Notes: a model not told the origin generated them from the sequence alone. Counted from the first letter of the stretch, positions 49,566 to 59,925 are shown. The stretch: DNA of 64,000 nt from Paenibacillus algicola (GCF_005577435.1 NZ_CP040396.1:1484501-1548500); one strand, 5' to 3'. Numbers and translations are program-made.

Positions 49566-51053
49566 ATGAAATTACAATCGCGTTCCTTCTGGTTCGTAAC
49601 CGGAAGCCAGCATTTATACGGGCCAGAAACGCTGGAGCAGGCGGCAGAGCACTCACGCATCATTGCAGCAGAGCTGGATCGGGATCCGTCCTTTACGTAT
49701 CCCGTGGTATTCAAGCCGGTCGTTAAGACCCCGGATGAGATTTACAATTTGATGCTGGATGCCAACAGTGATGACAGCTGTGCCGGAATTATTACGTGGA
49801 TGCACACCTTCTCACCGGCAAAGATGTGGATTGCAGGCTTGTCCCAGCTGCACAAGCCGCTGCTTCACTTTCACACCCAATTTAACCGCGACATTCCGTG
49901 GGATACTATCGACATGGACTTCATGAACCTGAATCAGTCCGCTCATGGCGACCGTGAATATGGTCATATCGGAGCCCGCCTCGGCATTGCGCGCAAGATC
50001 GTGGTCGGTCATTGGGAAGATGCCGATGTGCGAAGCAGCATTGCCGGCTGGATGAGAACAGCTGCTGCCTATAGCGAAAGCCGCCGCCTGAAGGTTGCCC
50101 GCTTTGGAGACAACATGCGGGAGGTTGCGGTTACGGACGGCGACAAGGTTCAGGCACAGATTCAGCTGGGCTGGTCGGTTAACGGCTATGGAATCGGAGA
50201 TCTGGCCCAGATCATGAACCAGGTCAGCGATGCCGAGGTCAAGGAGCTGCTGGAGCTCTATGAAGATCAGTATTCCATTGCTGCTGCAGGCTTGAATCAG
50301 GGGCCTGTCCGGGATTCCATCGCTTATCAGGCGCGCATCGAGATTGCCTTGAAGCAGTTTTTGGAGGAGGGCGGCTTTGGGGCGTTTACAACGACCTTTG
50401 AGGATCTGCATGGGCTGAAGCAGCTGCCGGGATTGGCTGTTCAGCGCCTGATGGAGGCCGGCTACGGCTTTGGCGGCGAAGGGGATTGGAAGACAGCGGC
50501 GCTGACCCGGGTACTAAAGGTGCTTGCGGGGAACAAGCAGACCTCCTTTATGGAGGATTACACGTACCATTTTGAACCGGGCAATCATCTGGTGCTGGGC
50601 GCACACATGCTGGAGGTCTGCCCCAGTATCGCTGCAGAACAGCCTTCCATTCAAGTGCATCCGCTGGGAATCGGCGGCAAGGAGGCGCCCGCTCGTCTCG
50701 TCTTTAACGGCTGCAGTGGAAGCGCGGTCAACGCATCCCTTGTAGATTTGGGACATCGCTTCCGTCTGCTGGTAAACCAGGTTGACGGCGTCAAGGTGGA
50801 GCAGGAGATGCCGAGCCTTCCTGTTGCCCGTGTACTCTGGAAGCCGCAGCCGTCTCTGCGTGAATCCGCAGAAGCATGGATTCTGGCTGGTGGAGCCCAT
50901 CACACGGTCTTGTCCTATGCTGTAACGGCAGAAAATTTGTCCGACTGGGCTGAGATGGCTGGCATTGAAGCCGTCTTGATTGATCAGCACACCTCGATTC
51001 CGCGGTTCAAGAACGAGCTTCGCTTCAGTGAAGCCGCGTATCGTCTGCGTTAA
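49566..51053 (+). CDS. araA: L-arabinose isomerase
   Basis: 495 residues, full length. Begins LQSRSFWFVTGSQHLYGPETL; the manganese-binding Glu/His residues lie in the conserved core (for example the segment around EDYTYHFEPG). It converts arabinose to ribulose. ATG 49566 follows GGAGGCG; the frame that extends to 49512 runs through an operator. First gene of araA-araR-araD-araB. Confidence 0.95.
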   Translation: MKLQSRSFWFVTGSQHLYGPETLEQAAEHSRIIAAELDRDPSFTYPVVFKPVVKTPDEIYNLMLDANSDDSCAGIITWMHTFSPAKMWIAGLSQLHKPLLHFHTQFNRDIPWDTIDMDFMNLNQSAHGDREYGHIGARLGIARKIVVGHWEDADVRSSIAGWMRTAAAYSESRRLKVARFGDNMREVAVTDGDKVQAQIQLGWSVNGYGIGDLAQIMNQVSDAEVKELLELYEDQYSIAAAGLNQGPVRDSIAYQARIEIALKQFLEEGGFGAFTTTFEDLHGLKQLPGLAVQRLMEAGYGFGGEGDWKTAALTRVLKVLAGNKQTSFMEDYTYHFEPGNHLVLGAHMLEVCPSIAAEQPSIQVHPLGIGGKEAPARLVFNGCSGSAVNASLVDLGHRFRLLVNQVDGVKVEQEMPSLPVARVLWKPQPSLRESAEAWILAGGAHHTVLSYAVTAENLSDWAEMAGIEAVLIDQHTSIPRFKNELRFSEAAYRLR

Positions 51054-51154
51054 CACACGCTTGCTTGAATCCGCATATCCCTTTGGTTCCCCGGGCTGTG
51101 ATACAATGACCAAAGCAATAGATAAAGAGATCAAGCAGCCCTGAGGTGAATTCA

Positions 51155-52255
51155 TTGAACGAACGTAAATTACCTAAATATATGCAGCTGAAGCAGGAGC
51201 TTTTATCCTGGCTCGAAAGTGGAAAGCTGCTTCCGGGAACCCAGTTTCCGTCAGAGCATGAAATATCACAGCAATTTCAAATGAGTCGGCAGACCGTCAG
51301 GCAGGCTTTCAGTGAGCTGGAGAAGGAGGGCTGGCTGGAAAGAATCCAGGGCAAGGGAACCTTTGCCCGCCACCCTCATCGGGCGTATTCAGAACGGGTC
51401 AAAGCCGTAGGCATTGTGACGACATACATCTCGGATTATATTTTTCCGCATATTGTAAGAGGGGCTGAAGCCCGGCTTCGGGATCACGGGTATCGTCTCT
51501 TGTTATCCAGCACGGATAACAACAAAGCGAAGGAAATGGAGAGCCTGGCGCTGATGACGGGGGAGCCGCTCAGCGGCCTCATTATTGAGCCGACCAAGAG
51601 TGCAGAAGGGAATCTCAATTTGGCCTATTTCTTGTCGCTGCAGGAGAGGGGCATTCCGTTTCTTATGATCAATGAGAAATACCCGGAGCTGGAGTGCCCA
51701 TGCCTGAGAGTGGATGATGAGCGGGGCGGCTACAAGGCGGCCCGTCATTTACTGGAACGGGGGCATCGCCGCCTGGCCGGCTTCTTCAAGACAGACGACC
51801 GACAGGGCGTGAACCGATTGAAGGGCTTCTTGAAGGCACACCGTGAAGCGGGAGTACATGCTACACCGGAGCTGGTCATCACCTACAGTACGGAGCAGAA
51901 GGAGCAGCAGCCCTATATGGAAGCAATCAGGCTGCTGACGACACTTGATGAGAGCCGGCGGCCCAGTGCGTTCGTATGCTACAACGACGAGCTTGCTGTG
52001 CGTTTAATTCAGGCTGTTGCGGCATGTGGACTCCGAGTTCCTGAGGATATTTCCATGATCGGCTTTGATGATTCGTCGCTTGCAGAGGCGACCGGTGTGA
52101 AGCTGACGACACTGACTCATCCCAAGAGCGAAATGGGAGATCTGGCAGCGCGGCAGATCATTGCAATGATTGAAGAAGGCGCAGCAGGTGAAGATATGGT
52201 GTTTGAGCCGCAGCTGGTGGAGAGATCGTCAGTTCAAGCAGTCGAGAGCACCTGA
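51155..52255 (+). CDS. araR: arabinose repressor AraR
   Basis: 366 residues: N-terminal GntR winged helix ([22 protein letters not shown]) joined to a LacI-type ligand domain ([43 protein letters not shown]). This chimera is typical of AraR. TTG 51155 is six bases after GAGGTG; the GTG at 51146 is in the ribosome site. It lies inside the operon it should repress, so it would be autoregulated; in Bacillus it sits elsewhere. Confidence 0.93.
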   Translation: MNERKLPKYMQLKQELLSWLESGKLLPGTQFPSEHEISQQFQMSRQTVRQAFSELEKEGWLERIQGKGTFARHPHRAYSERVKAVGIVTTYISDYIFPHIVRGAEARLRDHGYRLLLSSTDNNKAKEMESLALMTGEPLSGLIIEPTKSAEGNLNLAYFLSLQERGIPFLMINEKYPELECPCLRVDDERGGYKAARHLLERGHRRLAGFFKTDDRQGVNRLKGFLKAHREAGVHATPELVITYSTEQKEQQPYMEAIRLLTTLDESRRPSAFVCYNDELAVRLIQAVAACGLRVPEDISMIGFDDSSLAEATGVKLTTLTHPKSEMGDLAARQIIAMIEEGAAGEDMVFEPQLVERSSVQAVEST

Positions 52256-52310
52256 TAGTTACAGGATAAACGTGAAAGCGATATATAAACGTCAGAGAGG
52301 TGGAATGAGC

Positions 52311-53003
52311 ATGCTCGAAGCTCTAAAGGAGCAGGTGCTCCAGGCGAATCTGGAGCTGCCTCGGCATGGACTGGTTACATTTACATGGGGGAATGTCAGC
52401 GGAATCGACCGGGACAGCGGCCTGTTTGTAATCAAGCCCAGCGGCGTGCCTTATGATCAGCTGAAGGCGTCGGACATGGTCGTGGTAAACCTGGAGGGAC
52501 AGGTTGTGGAGGGAGAGCTGAAGCCTTCCTCGGATACACCTACCCATAGGGTGCTGTACCGTGAGTTTACAGACATTGGCGGAGTCGTGCATACGCATTC
52601 ACCAGGGGCGACCAGCTGGGCCCAGGCAGGACGTCCCCTGCCGGCATATGGTACGACCCATGCGGATTATTTTTACGGCGAAATTCCGGTAACTCGTCCC
52701 ATGACGCAGGCAGAAATTGATGGAGACTATGAGCTGGAAACCGGAAATGTCATCGTGGAAACCTTTCAGCAGCTGGATCCTGCCGTTGTTCCTGGGGTTC
52801 TGGTGCATGCCCATGCGCCCTTTGTATGGGGAAAGGATGCGCTGGATGCGGTGCATCATGCGGTGGTGCTGGAGGAATGTGCCAAGATGGCAGCGGCTAT
52901 GCTTCAGCTGAATCCGGGGGCTGCACCGATGGCACAGCAGCTGCTGGATCGCCATTATCTCCGTAAACACGGGATTAACGCGTACTATGGACAGGGGAGT
53001 TAA
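52311..53003 (+). CDS. araD: L-ribulose-5-phosphate 4-epimerase
   Basis: 230 residues, class II aldolase fold. Begins [20 protein letters not shown] like other AraD proteins; [17 protein letters not shown] and VLVHAHAPF provide zinc and substrate residues. It makes xylulose-5-phosphate. Start at 52311 by homology; ATG 52305 (two residues longer) is also possible. Confidence 0.94.
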   Translation: MLEALKEQVLQANLELPRHGLVTFTWGNVSGIDRDSGLFVIKPSGVPYDQLKASDMVVVNLEGQVVEGELKPSSDTPTHRVLYREFTDIGGVVHTHSPGATSWAQAGRPLPAYGTTHADYFYGEIPVTRPMTQAEIDGDYELETGNVIVETFQQLDPAVVPGVLVHAHAPFVWGKDALDAVHHAVVLEECAKMAAAMLQLNPGAAPMAQQLLDRHYLRKHGINAYYGQGS

Positions 53004-53031
53004 ACATTCTATTATAGCGGGAGGGACATCT

Positions 53032-54723
53032 ATGAGTACAAAATATACGATTGGCGTAGATTACGGAACCCAGTCCGGCCGTGCCGTTCTGGTGGAGCTG
53101 TCGAGCGGGAGAGAGGTGTGTGACCATGTTACGCCATACCCTCACCATGTCATTGACGAGTCACTGCCCGGCTCCAAGGTTGCATTAGAGCATGACTGGG
53201 CATTACAGCACCCGGATGATTACCTGGAGGTGCTTCGGCGCTCCGTACCGGCTGTCATGCAGGAGTCTGGTGTTGATCCAGAGCTCGTGATCGGGATCGG
53301 AATTGATTTTACGGCGTGCACTATGCTGCCCGTCGATGCAGACTTAACGCCGCTGTGCTTCAAAAATGAATATGCCCACCAGCCGCACAGCTGGGTCAAG
53401 CTGTGGAAGCATCATGCGGCACAGCCGGAGGCAGACGCAATTAACCGGATAGCCATGGAGCGCACGGAGGATTTCCTTCCTCGATATGGCGGAAAAATAT
53501 CGTCGGAATGGATGATTGCCAAGGCATGGCAAATTCTGAATGAAGCGCCGGACATTTATGAATCAGCGGACTTATTCTTAGAGGCGACGGACTGGGTGGT
53601 TGCCCGAATGACGGGGAACATGGTCCGCAACAGCTGTACCGCCGGGTACAAAGCCATCTGGCACAAGCAGGAGGGGTACCCGGACAAAGCCTTCTTCAGA
53701 GCGCTGGATCCGCGCCTTGAGAACCTGATGGATACGAAGCTTCGTGGAGAAGTAGTACCGCTCGGAGCAAGGACCGGAGGGCTGTCTCAAGAGATGGCAG
53801 ACATGATGGGGCTGCACGAAGGCATTGCCGTCGCTTCCGGCAACGTGGATGCACATGCTGCGGTTCCGGCGGTCGGTGTCGTCACGCCGGGCAAGCTGGT
53901 TATGGCGATGGGAACCTCGATCTGCCATATGCTGCTGGGCCGTGACGAAAAGCATATTGAGGGCATGTGCGGAGTCGTTGAAGATGGCATCATACCCGGA
54001 TTGTACGGATATGAGGCAGGGCAGTCGGCTGTTGGAGATATTTTTGAATGGTTTGTGGAGGAGTGTCTTTCGGGTGAGGTGAAGGCTGCAGCTGCTGAAG
54101 AAGGCCTAAGCGTGCATGCGTGGCTGGAGCGTGAAGCCTCCAGATTGTCTCCGGGTCAAAGTGGACTGCTGGCACTGGATTGGTGGAACGGTAACCGATC
54201 CGTGCTCGTGGATACAGACCTTACCGGCCTCCTGCTCGGCTTGACGCTGCAGACCAAGCCAGAGGAAATATACCGGGCTTTGCTGGAGGCAACCGCCTTT
54301 GGCACGCGAAAGATCGTCGATGCTTTTAACCATGGCGGGGTACCCGTGGATGCCCTGTATGCCTGCGGCGGGCTTCCTCAGAAGAACCGCCTGCTGATGC
54401 AGATTTATGCGGACGTGACGCAGCGTGAAATTTTCATTGCGGACTCTAAGCAAACACCGGCGCTGGGCGCGGCGATGTTCGCCGCTGTGGCTGCAGGAGC
54501 TGCAAACGGCGGGTATGCTACCATCACAGAAGCTGCTGTCAGCATGGCGCGAGTGAAGGAAGAAACCTACAGGCCGATTCCGGAGCATGCGGCCGCTTAT
54601 GAGCAGCTGTATCAGGAATACAGCAAACTCCACGACTACTTTGGCCGCGGCGGCAACCCCGTGATGAAAACATTGAAAAAGCTGAAAGCAGAGGCTTCGG
54701 CAAGAAGCGCCCTTTCCATGTAG
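53032..54723 (+). CDS. araB: ribulokinase
   Basis: 563 residues, FGGY carbohydrate kinase. N-terminal [28 protein letters not shown], and the C-terminal [19 protein letters not shown]. It phosphorylates ribulose between the AraA and AraD steps. GGGAGGG precedes ATG 53032. Confidence 0.95.
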   Translation: MSTKYTIGVDYGTQSGRAVLVELSSGREVCDHVTPYPHHVIDESLPGSKVALEHDWALQHPDDYLEVLRRSVPAVMQESGVDPELVIGIGIDFTACTMLPVDADLTPLCFKNEYAHQPHSWVKLWKHHAAQPEADAINRIAMERTEDFLPRYGGKISSEWMIAKAWQILNEAPDIYESADLFLEATDWVVARMTGNMVRNSCTAGYKAIWHKQEGYPDKAFFRALDPRLENLMDTKLRGEVVPLGARTGGLSQEMADMMGLHEGIAVASGNVDAHAAVPAVGVVTPGKLVMAMGTSICHMLLGRDEKHIEGMCGVVEDGIIPGLYGYEAGQSAVGDIFEWFVEECLSGEVKAAAAEEGLSVHAWLEREASRLSPGQSGLLALDWWNGNRSVLVDTDLTGLLLGLTLQTKPEEIYRALLEATAFGTRKIVDAFNHGGVPVDALYACGGLPQKNRLLMQIYADVTQREIFIADSKQTPALGAAMFAAVAAGAANGGYATITEAAVSMARVKEETYRPIPEHAAAYEQLYQEYSKLHDYFGRGGNPVMKTLKKLKAEASARSALSM

Positions 54724-54793
54724 AATGCACGTCTGACGCAGCCGAGAAATGGTTAAGGATAGATAACACAATCTATTCGGAGGTGCGTCTTTG

Positions 54794-56497
54794 ATGGAGC
54801 GGGCTTTTTGGAAAGAAGGAGTGGTCTATCAGATTTATCCCATCAGCTTCAAGGATTCGGACGGGGATGGGCACGGCGATCTGCGCGGTATTCTGGAAAA
54901 GCTGGATTATTTACAGGGTCTCGGCGTTACGATGCTGTGGCTGGGTCCTGTCTGCAAGTCGCCGATGGAGGATTACGGCTACGACGTCAGTGATTATTAT
55001 GAAATCAATGAGCCGTTTGGTACAATGGAGGATTTCGAGGAGCTGCTGCGAGAGGTGCATGCCCGGGGGATGAAGCTGTTTATGGACCTCGTTATAAATC
55101 ATACCTCGGATCAGCATGCCTGGTTTCAGCAGGCCTCTTCCAGCCGGGAGCATCCGCGACGCAGCTATTACATCTGGAAAGATGGAGTGGCCGGGGCCGA
55201 GCCGAATAACTGGATGTCATTTTCCGAGGAGTCAGCATGGAAGCTGGATGAGCAGACCGGCCAGTATTATTTGCGAATTTTCGATGTGACTCAGCCGGAT
55301 CTGAACTGGGAGCATGCTCCCATGCGGCATGAGATGTATGAAATGATCAGGTATTGGCTGGACAAGGGAATTGACGGCTTCCGGCTGGATGCGATCAATA
55401 TTTTGTCTAAAGAACCTGGATTTCCCGATGCTCCGGCGGAGGATCCCCATCCGCGAGGTCAGCGCTATTTCAAGAATGGACCAAAGGTCCACGATTATTT
55501 GCAGGAGCTGCATACAGAGGTATTCTCCCGCTATGAGAACATCGTAACCGTGGGTGAGGCGCCGAGCATTTCTATGGAGGAAGCGGTGCGCTACTCCGCT
55601 CCAGAACGGAAAGAGCTTAGCATGGTGCTGCTGATGGAGATGATCGGCATGGATGTGGAGCGCGGAAACCCGTGGAAGGTGCGGAGCTGGAGGCTTCAGG
55701 AGCTGAAGGATATTGTCAACCGGTGGTCCAAAGAGGTGTTTGGAAAAGGGTGGTATGGCACGTATCTGAGCAACCACGATCACCCGCGGATGCTTCCGCG
55801 CTATGGCGCAGATGGGGAGCTGCGGGAGCTGTCGGGCAAGATGCTGGCGACTTTTTTGCATACTATACCCGGAACTCCCTTTATGTATCAAGGGGAAGAG
55901 CTGGGCATGACCAATGTGAAATTCTCCTCCATTCAGGATTATCGGGATAAGAATACCCTTGGCTTCTACAAGAGGATGGTGGAGGAGGAGGGGGCTTCAG
56001 AGCAAGAGGTCCTGGACATGATTCAGGCCCGCAGCCGGGACAGCGCCCGTACGCCGATGCAGTGGAGTGCTGAAGCGCAGGCCGGGTTTACGAGCGGTAC
56101 GCCCTGGATCCCGGTGAATGACAATTACAAAGATATTAACAGTGAGGAGAGCATGAAACGCCCGGATTCTCTGTTCCATTACTATCGCCGGCTAATTGCC
56201 TTGCGCAAGGAGCAGCCCGTGCTGGCCTACGGAAATTTCAATATGCTGCTGGAAGATGAGGAGCATATCATGTGCTACACGCGAACGTATAAGGAAAAAA
56301 CATGGCTGGTGCTGCTGAACTTTGCAGATCACGAGGTTACGACACGTTGGCCTGAAGGGTGGAAGAGAGATTCCGGTCAAGCTGTGGCGGTGCTGGGAAA
56401 CTATGAAGGACTGCCGGCAGTGGAGGAACGAGGGCTCCTCAAGCTGAAGCCGTTTGAGGCTGTAATTGTTGAGGGGGAGACTCGCGCGTTCCGCTAG
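54794..56497 (+). CDS. GH13 alpha-glucosidase (oligo-1,6-glucosidase family)
   Basis: 567 residues, cytoplasmic. The catalytic triad aligns at D199 (GFRLDA), E255 (VGEAPS) and D329 (SNHDHPR), the same numbers as I recall for Bacillus oligo-1,6-glucosidase. The residue after D199 is Ala; family studies link Val there to alpha-1,6 and other residues to alpha-1,4 specificity, so maltose-type substrates are possible. GGAGGTG precedes ATG 54794. It is 70 bases after araB without a terminator, probably in the ara operon, an odd partner. Confidence 0.88.
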   Translation: MERAFWKEGVVYQIYPISFKDSDGDGHGDLRGILEKLDYLQGLGVTMLWLGPVCKSPMEDYGYDVSDYYEINEPFGTMEDFEELLREVHARGMKLFMDLVINHTSDQHAWFQQASSSREHPRRSYYIWKDGVAGAEPNNWMSFSEESAWKLDEQTGQYYLRIFDVTQPDLNWEHAPMRHEMYEMIRYWLDKGIDGFRLDAINILSKEPGFPDAPAEDPHPRGQRYFKNGPKVHDYLQELHTEVFSRYENIVTVGEAPSISMEEAVRYSAPERKELSMVLLMEMIGMDVERGNPWKVRSWRLQELKDIVNRWSKEVFGKGWYGTYLSNHDHPRMLPRYGADGELRELSGKMLATFLHTIPGTPFMYQGEELGMTNVKFSSIQDYRDKNTLGFYKRMVEEEGASEQEVLDMIQARSRDSARTPMQWSAEAQAGFTSGTPWIPVNDNYKDINSEESMKRPDSLFHYYRRLIALRKEQPVLAYGNFNMLLEDEEHIMCYTRTYKEKTWLVLLNFADHEVTTRWPEGWKRDSGQAVAVLGNYEGLPAVEERGLLKLKPFEAVIVEGETRAFR

Positions 56498-56510
56498 AAC
56501 ATGTGAAAAA

Positions 56511-56552
56511 GGATGACCGAGAGTGGCTAAACCATCTCGGTCATCCTTCTTT
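56511..56552 (+). terminator. terminator after the GH13 gene
   Basis: GGATGACCGAGA (56511-56522) pairs with TCTCGGTCATCC (56535-56546), then TTCTTT. Confidence 0.8.
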
Positions 56553-56769
56553 AGGCTTCGTCCTCGTCCGGTAAATGTCCCGGTCTGCGATCCACTGTTT
56601 CATTGCCGTGACTGTTCTCTCGCTTCATCTCTTCCTTGTCTTTATTCTCGAGAATGCCGCCGATGACATCGTCAATCATATCTGTAGCTCCGTGGTCAGG
56701 GCGGTCCGGCTCCGGAATGGGATCTACTCCAGGAAAGCGGCCGTCATAATCGGGATTTTTGTTAGCCAT
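56551..56769 (-). CDS. small hydrophilic hypothetical protein
   Basis: 72 residues, rich in Asp, Glu, Pro and Lys (MANKNPDYDGRFPGVDPIPEPDRPDHG), with no membrane segment or known motif. ATG 56769 follows AAAGGATGAG. It looks intrinsically disordered. I recognise no family. Confidence 0.6.
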   Translation of the reverse strand: MANKNPDYDGRFPGVDPIPEPDRPDHGATDMIDDVIGGILENKDKEEMKRENSHGNETVDRRPGHLPDEDEA

Positions 56770-57077
56770 GTCACTCATCCTTTCTTCTTGGCCTATCTAG
56801 GATTGCCCGTTGAAACGTCAAGCATGTATAGTGGGCTTTGGAGATGCCTAATATCAGATGGGGCTGTGCTTTTTGTGGTATAAGTAACGAATAAACCGTA
56901 ACGGGATTCCTGAATCAGCATCCGAACAAGGAGAGGTGCCAAGAGCAGCCGATCCGCTGTATTTTGCACAATTGCGGGTTGACGAATGATCTATAATCAG
57001 CGAAGATCATGTCAAAGGCTTGCCATAGCGCCTGTTCGTTCATGCTATACATCAAGAGAGAAGGAAGGGAATCAAGA

Positions 57078-57866
57078 ATGAAATTGTGGGAAAAAAATAT
57101 TCCGGGGATTGAGCTGGAGGAAGAGGGTTCATTCGAGCCATATATTGTTCCACATGTCGTGGAGTCCGCTTCACCCCATGCTGCTGTCGTGGTGTTTCCT
57201 GGAGGCGGTTACTTCCGCCGGGCCGAGCATGAGGGGGACCCCATCGCGGAGTGGCTGAACAGCCTGGGCTTATCTGCTTTTGTGGTTCACTACCGCGTGA
57301 AGCCGACCAGATATCCGTATCCGCAGATGGACGGTATGCATGCCGTCAAGCAGATCCGGCACCGCGCTGCAGAATGGAACATTGATCCGGCCCGGATTGG
57401 CGTACTAGGCTTTTCGGCAGGCGGGCATCTGGCTGCTACCGTATGTATTCAGGCAGAAGAAGGACAGCCGGATGCAGAAGACCCGGTTGACCGCGTGAGC
57501 GCTCGACCGGACTTCGCCGTGCTGTGCTATCCCGTGATCTCCTTCACACAGCATCGGCATGAAGGCTCGGTCACCAATCTGCTCGGGGAGCAGCCATCGG
57601 AAGAGATGATTCGTAAAATGTCGGGCGAGCTGCAGGTAACTTCAAACGTACCTCCAACCTTTTTGTGGCATACTGCTGATGACGCTGCTGTTCCGGTGGA
57701 AAATAGTCTCATGTATGCAAGCGCTCTCTCTGCTCAGCAGATTCCGTTTGAGCTCCATGTGTTTCCTCATGGTCGTCATGGACTCGGACTGTCCGAGGAG
57801 GACCCGCAGGTTGCGCAGTGGACCGGCTTATGTGCGGAGTGGCTGCGAAGAATTGAGGTTCTTTAG
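57078..57866 (+). CDS. alpha/beta-hydrolase, esterase (acetyl-xylan esterase-like)
   Basis: 262 residues, no signal peptide. Oxyanion-side VVVFPGGGYFRRAEHEGDP, nucleophile serine in GFSAGGHLAA, then the Asp in HTADDAAVP and the His in PHGRHGLG. This matches the BD-FAE/xylan deacetylase-type esterases of carbohydrate-degrading loci. ATG 57078 follows GGAAGGGA. It probably removes acetyl groups from imported oligosaccharides; the substrate is inferred from neighbours. Confidence 0.82.
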   Translation: MKLWEKNIPGIELEEEGSFEPYIVPHVVESASPHAAVVVFPGGGYFRRAEHEGDPIAEWLNSLGLSAFVVHYRVKPTRYPYPQMDGMHAVKQIRHRAAEWNIDPARIGVLGFSAGGHLAATVCIQAEEGQPDAEDPVDRVSARPDFAVLCYPVISFTQHRHEGSVTNLLGEQPSEEMIRKMSGELQVTSNVPPTFLWHTADDAAVPVENSLMYASALSAQQIPFELHVFPHGRHGLGLSEEDPQVAQWTGLCAEWLRRIEVL

Positions 57867-57904
57867 ACTTGTGAGCTGAATTTCACCTGTAAGGATGAAG
57901 AAAC

Positions 57905-57953
57905 ATCACAAACGCCGGATAGACGATGAACCTCGTCCTCCGGCGTTTGTGAT
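57905..57953. terminator. bidirectional terminator
   Basis: ATCACAAACGCCGGA pairs with TCCGGCGTTTGTGAT between the convergent esterase and PfpI genes. Confidence 0.9.
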
Positions 57954-57979
57954 TACAATATTACGTACTGTGGCAGACT

Positions 57980-58510
57980 TTACCAAGCGTTTGAGCCCAA
58001 AGCATCCAGGGTAGCTTGAATAAAGGCTGGCTCGTCCTCCGGAGTACGGGACGTAATCAAATTACCGTCCGTTACCACTTCTTGATCCACGAATTGACCG
58101 CCGGCTTCGCGAACTTCGTCCTGAATACCGGGATAGGACGTCAGCGTACGGCCTTTCAGCAGGCCGGCTGCCGCCAGGATCTGCGGACCATGGCAGATGG
58201 CCGAGATCGTCAGCCCTTTCTGATCCGCCTCCTGAACAAAGGCTTGAATATCCTTGTCGTCCATCAGATGGGATGGAGATTTACCGCCCGGAATAATGAC
58301 CGCAGCATAATCGGATGCCTGCGCGTCTTTAACAGCCAGGTGGGATTGGTAGGATACCGAGCCCTGCTTGCCTGTTAGCTCCTCATTTTCCTTCAAGCTG
58401 ATAATTACGTTATCGTGGCCATTTTTGATCATAGCCTCATATGGGTTTTTCATTTCCGAGTCTTCAAAATCGTTAGCCAGCAAAAATGCAATCTTCTTTG
58501 CTTCAGTCAT
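57980..58510 (-). CDS. DJ-1/PfpI-family protein
   Basis: 176 residues. Nucleophile elbow AICHGPQIL with the conserved cysteine, the acidic FEDSEMKNP near the start, and PGGKSPSHL. Members act as glyoxalase/deglycase-like or chaperone stress proteins (Bacillus YfkM is close). It stands alone. A short palindrome ACTGTACAGT (58537-58546) lies about 25 bases upstream. Confidence 0.88.
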   Translation of the reverse strand: MTEAKKIAFLLANDFEDSEMKNPYEAMIKNGHDNVIISLKENEELTGKQGSVSYQSHLAVKDAQASDYAAVIIPGGKSPSHLMDDKDIQAFVQEADQKGLTISAICHGPQILAAAGLLKGRTLTSYPGIQDEVREAGGQFVDQEVVTDGNLITSRTPEDEPAFIQATLDALGSNAW

Positions 58511-58716
58511 GATCGGTCACTCCTTCCTGAAATCATACTGTACAGTGTGCACCAAGAAAGGCGCGTACATGCTTTTTTTACCCGCTGGGAAGGAGATTCA
58601 AGCAAGAGCGGCCCATCCGCTGAGGAAAAACCGTTGCTGCACGGCTCAGCAGGCGTGATGCAGTGCCGTAAGAATAGGAACTTTTTCACGTACAGGCACG
58701 ACTGGGCTCCTGCCCA

Positions 58717-58724
58717 CATACAAT
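58717..58724 (+). promoter_or_regulatory. possible sigma-E -10 box of sigK
   Basis: CATACAAT matches the sigma-E -10 consensus 66 bases before the sigK start; the -35 is poor. Mother-cell sigma-E (with SpoIIID) transcribes sigK in Bacillus, so the place is right, but the evidence is one box. Confidence 0.35.
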
Positions 58725-58789
58725 GAACAGACTGGAAACCGAGCGCGGCAAGAGGCCGGTTGCATTGTATTCTTCAGGAGGTGTCCCCT

Positions 58790-59491
58790 GTGCCTGGACT
58801 GTTTACCGCTATTGCACTGTTCATCAAAGAGCTAAGCCTGTTAGTGTCGTATGTGAAAAACAACGCGTTTCCCCAGCCCCTGACCGAAGAAGAGGAAGCG
58901 AAGCATCTACAGCTAATGGCTGAAGGTGACGCAGCTTCGCGTAATAAGCTGATTGAGCACAACCTTCGGTTGGTGGCTCATATTGTGAAGAAATTTGACA
59001 ACACCGGCGAAGACCTGGAAGACCTGATCTCCATCGGCACCATCGGCCTAATCAAAGCGATCGAAAGCTTCCGAACGGGCAAGGGAACGAAGCTTGCAAC
59101 ATTCGCCGCTCGTTGTATTGAGAATGAAATACTTATGCATCTTCGTAGCTTGAAAAAAACGCGTAAGGACGTATCCCTGCATGATCCGATCGGCACAGAT
59201 AAAGAAGGCAATGAAATCACGTTGATCGATATTCTAGGAACCGAAGCGGACGATATCGTGGATAAAGTGCAGTTAAAGATCGAGAAAAGCAAAATTTACC
59301 GCAACCTCGATATCCTGGACGACCGGGAGAAGGAAGTGGTCATTGGGCGATTTGGATTGGAGCATGGCGGAGAGGAGCGCACCCAGCGAGAGATTGCGAA
59401 GGAGTTGGGGATTTCGCGGAGCTATGTTTCGCGGATTGAGAAGCGGGCGCTCATGAAGCTGTATCATGAGTTTTATAAGGCGAAGCGATGA
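58790..59491 (+). CDS. sigK: RNA polymerase sigma-K factor (pro-sigma-K), intact
   Basis: 233 residues. Late mother-cell sporulation sigma factor. A hydrophobic pro-sequence of about 20 residues ([16 protein letters not shown]) precedes [11 protein letters not shown], where SpoIVFB cuts in Bacillus. Sigma region 2 ([33 protein letters not shown]) and region 4 ([23 protein letters not shown]) are complete. GTG 58790 lies six bases behind AGGAGGTG. The gene is uninterrupted, although its 3' part from N112 onward is repeated at 63226-63592. That break falls in [11 protein letters not shown] (AATGA at 59123-59127), where skin elements split sigK in other species. Confidence 0.93.
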   Translation: MPGLFTAIALFIKELSLLVSYVKNNAFPQPLTEEEEAKHLQLMAEGDAASRNKLIEHNLRLVAHIVKKFDNTGEDLEDLISIGTIGLIKAIESFRTGKGTKLATFAARCIENEILMHLRSLKKTRKDVSLHDPIGTDKEGNEITLIDILGTEADDIVDKVQLKIEKSKIYRNLDILDDREKEVVIGRFGLEHGGEERTQREIAKELGISRSYVSRIEKRALMKLYHEFYKAKR

Positions 59492-59527
59492 TGGAGTATG
59501 GAATTTAGAGTCGGCTGTGCCAACGTG

Positions 59528-59553
59528 AAGCAGAGGGAAACCTCTGCTTTTTT
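59528..59553 (+). terminator. sigK terminator
   Basis: AAGCAGAGG-GAAA-CCTCTGCTT followed by a T run. It is repeated after the right sigK copy. Confidence 0.85.
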
Positions 59554-59570
59554 GTGTTCAGGCATTTAAC

Positions 59571-59586
59571 GGGGGGGGGGGGGGGG
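59571..59586 (+). repeat. run of 16 G
   Basis: Uninterrupted G16 just inside the end of the left repeat. The right copy reads G5-T-G7. A slippage-prone tract, or one prone to sequencing error. Confidence 0.9.
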
Positions 59587-59653
59587 CGTTTACTTACGCA
59601 ATATTCCAATTCGTATTATAATCATGATAGGACGTTCAAGTGGAGGGATTAAG

Positions 59654-59806
59654 ATGCTTTACGAGAAGATGACGAAGAAGGAACAGATTTTACGCTTACA
59701 TAGTATGGGTATGAAACAGGTGGAAATAGCCCGAGAGTTGAAAACGTACACGAATTACGTTTGGAAGGTCATTAACGAGAACAAACTGAAATCCTGCGCT
59801 AAATAA
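59654..59806 (+). CDS. small helix-turn-helix protein
   Basis: 50 residues. KKEQILRLHSMGMKQVEIARELKTYTNYVWKVINEN reads as a single helix-turn-helix of the kind used to detect sequence and common in phage and transposon genes. ATG 59654 follows GTGGAGGG. First gene of the accessory segment; role unknown. Confidence 0.6.
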   Translation: MLYEKMTKKEQILRLHSMGMKQVEIARELKTYTNYVWKVINENKLKSCAK

Positions 59807-59835
59807 ACAGCCTAGTTACGGAAGGGGCGCTATTT

Positions 59836-59925
59836 ATGGCGATTATTAGTTTTGAGAAGGAAGACGAGAAGCAGCAGTATTTGAATTGGAGAAAAGAAAA
59901 TCTCGACGGATTCGTATTGAAGTGA
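59836..59925 (+). pseudogene. 29-residue fragment, phage-type N-terminus
   Basis: MAIISFEKEDEKQQYLNWRK continues for nine more residues to GFVLK before a TGA. The start resembles the N-terminus of larger phage-encoded proteins (HNH or GIY-YIG neighbours), but the rest is missing. GAAGGGGCG precedes it. Probably a decayed gene. Confidence 0.4.

Larger units (their letters stand above)
59125..59592 (+). repeat. direct repeat, left copy (sigK 3' half, terminator, G tract)
   Basis: Starts at TGAAATACTTATGCATC in sigK and ends near the CGTTTA after the G run. It is repeated at 63226-63690, exactly 4101 bases further on at the left edge. Five base differences fall in the coding part; otherwise they match up to the G tract. 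Confidence 0.92.

Noticed and set aside
52273..52286. Possible cre site between araR and araD (TGAAAGCGATATAT)
   Set aside because: Two mismatches at the conserved 3' positions; too weak to list.
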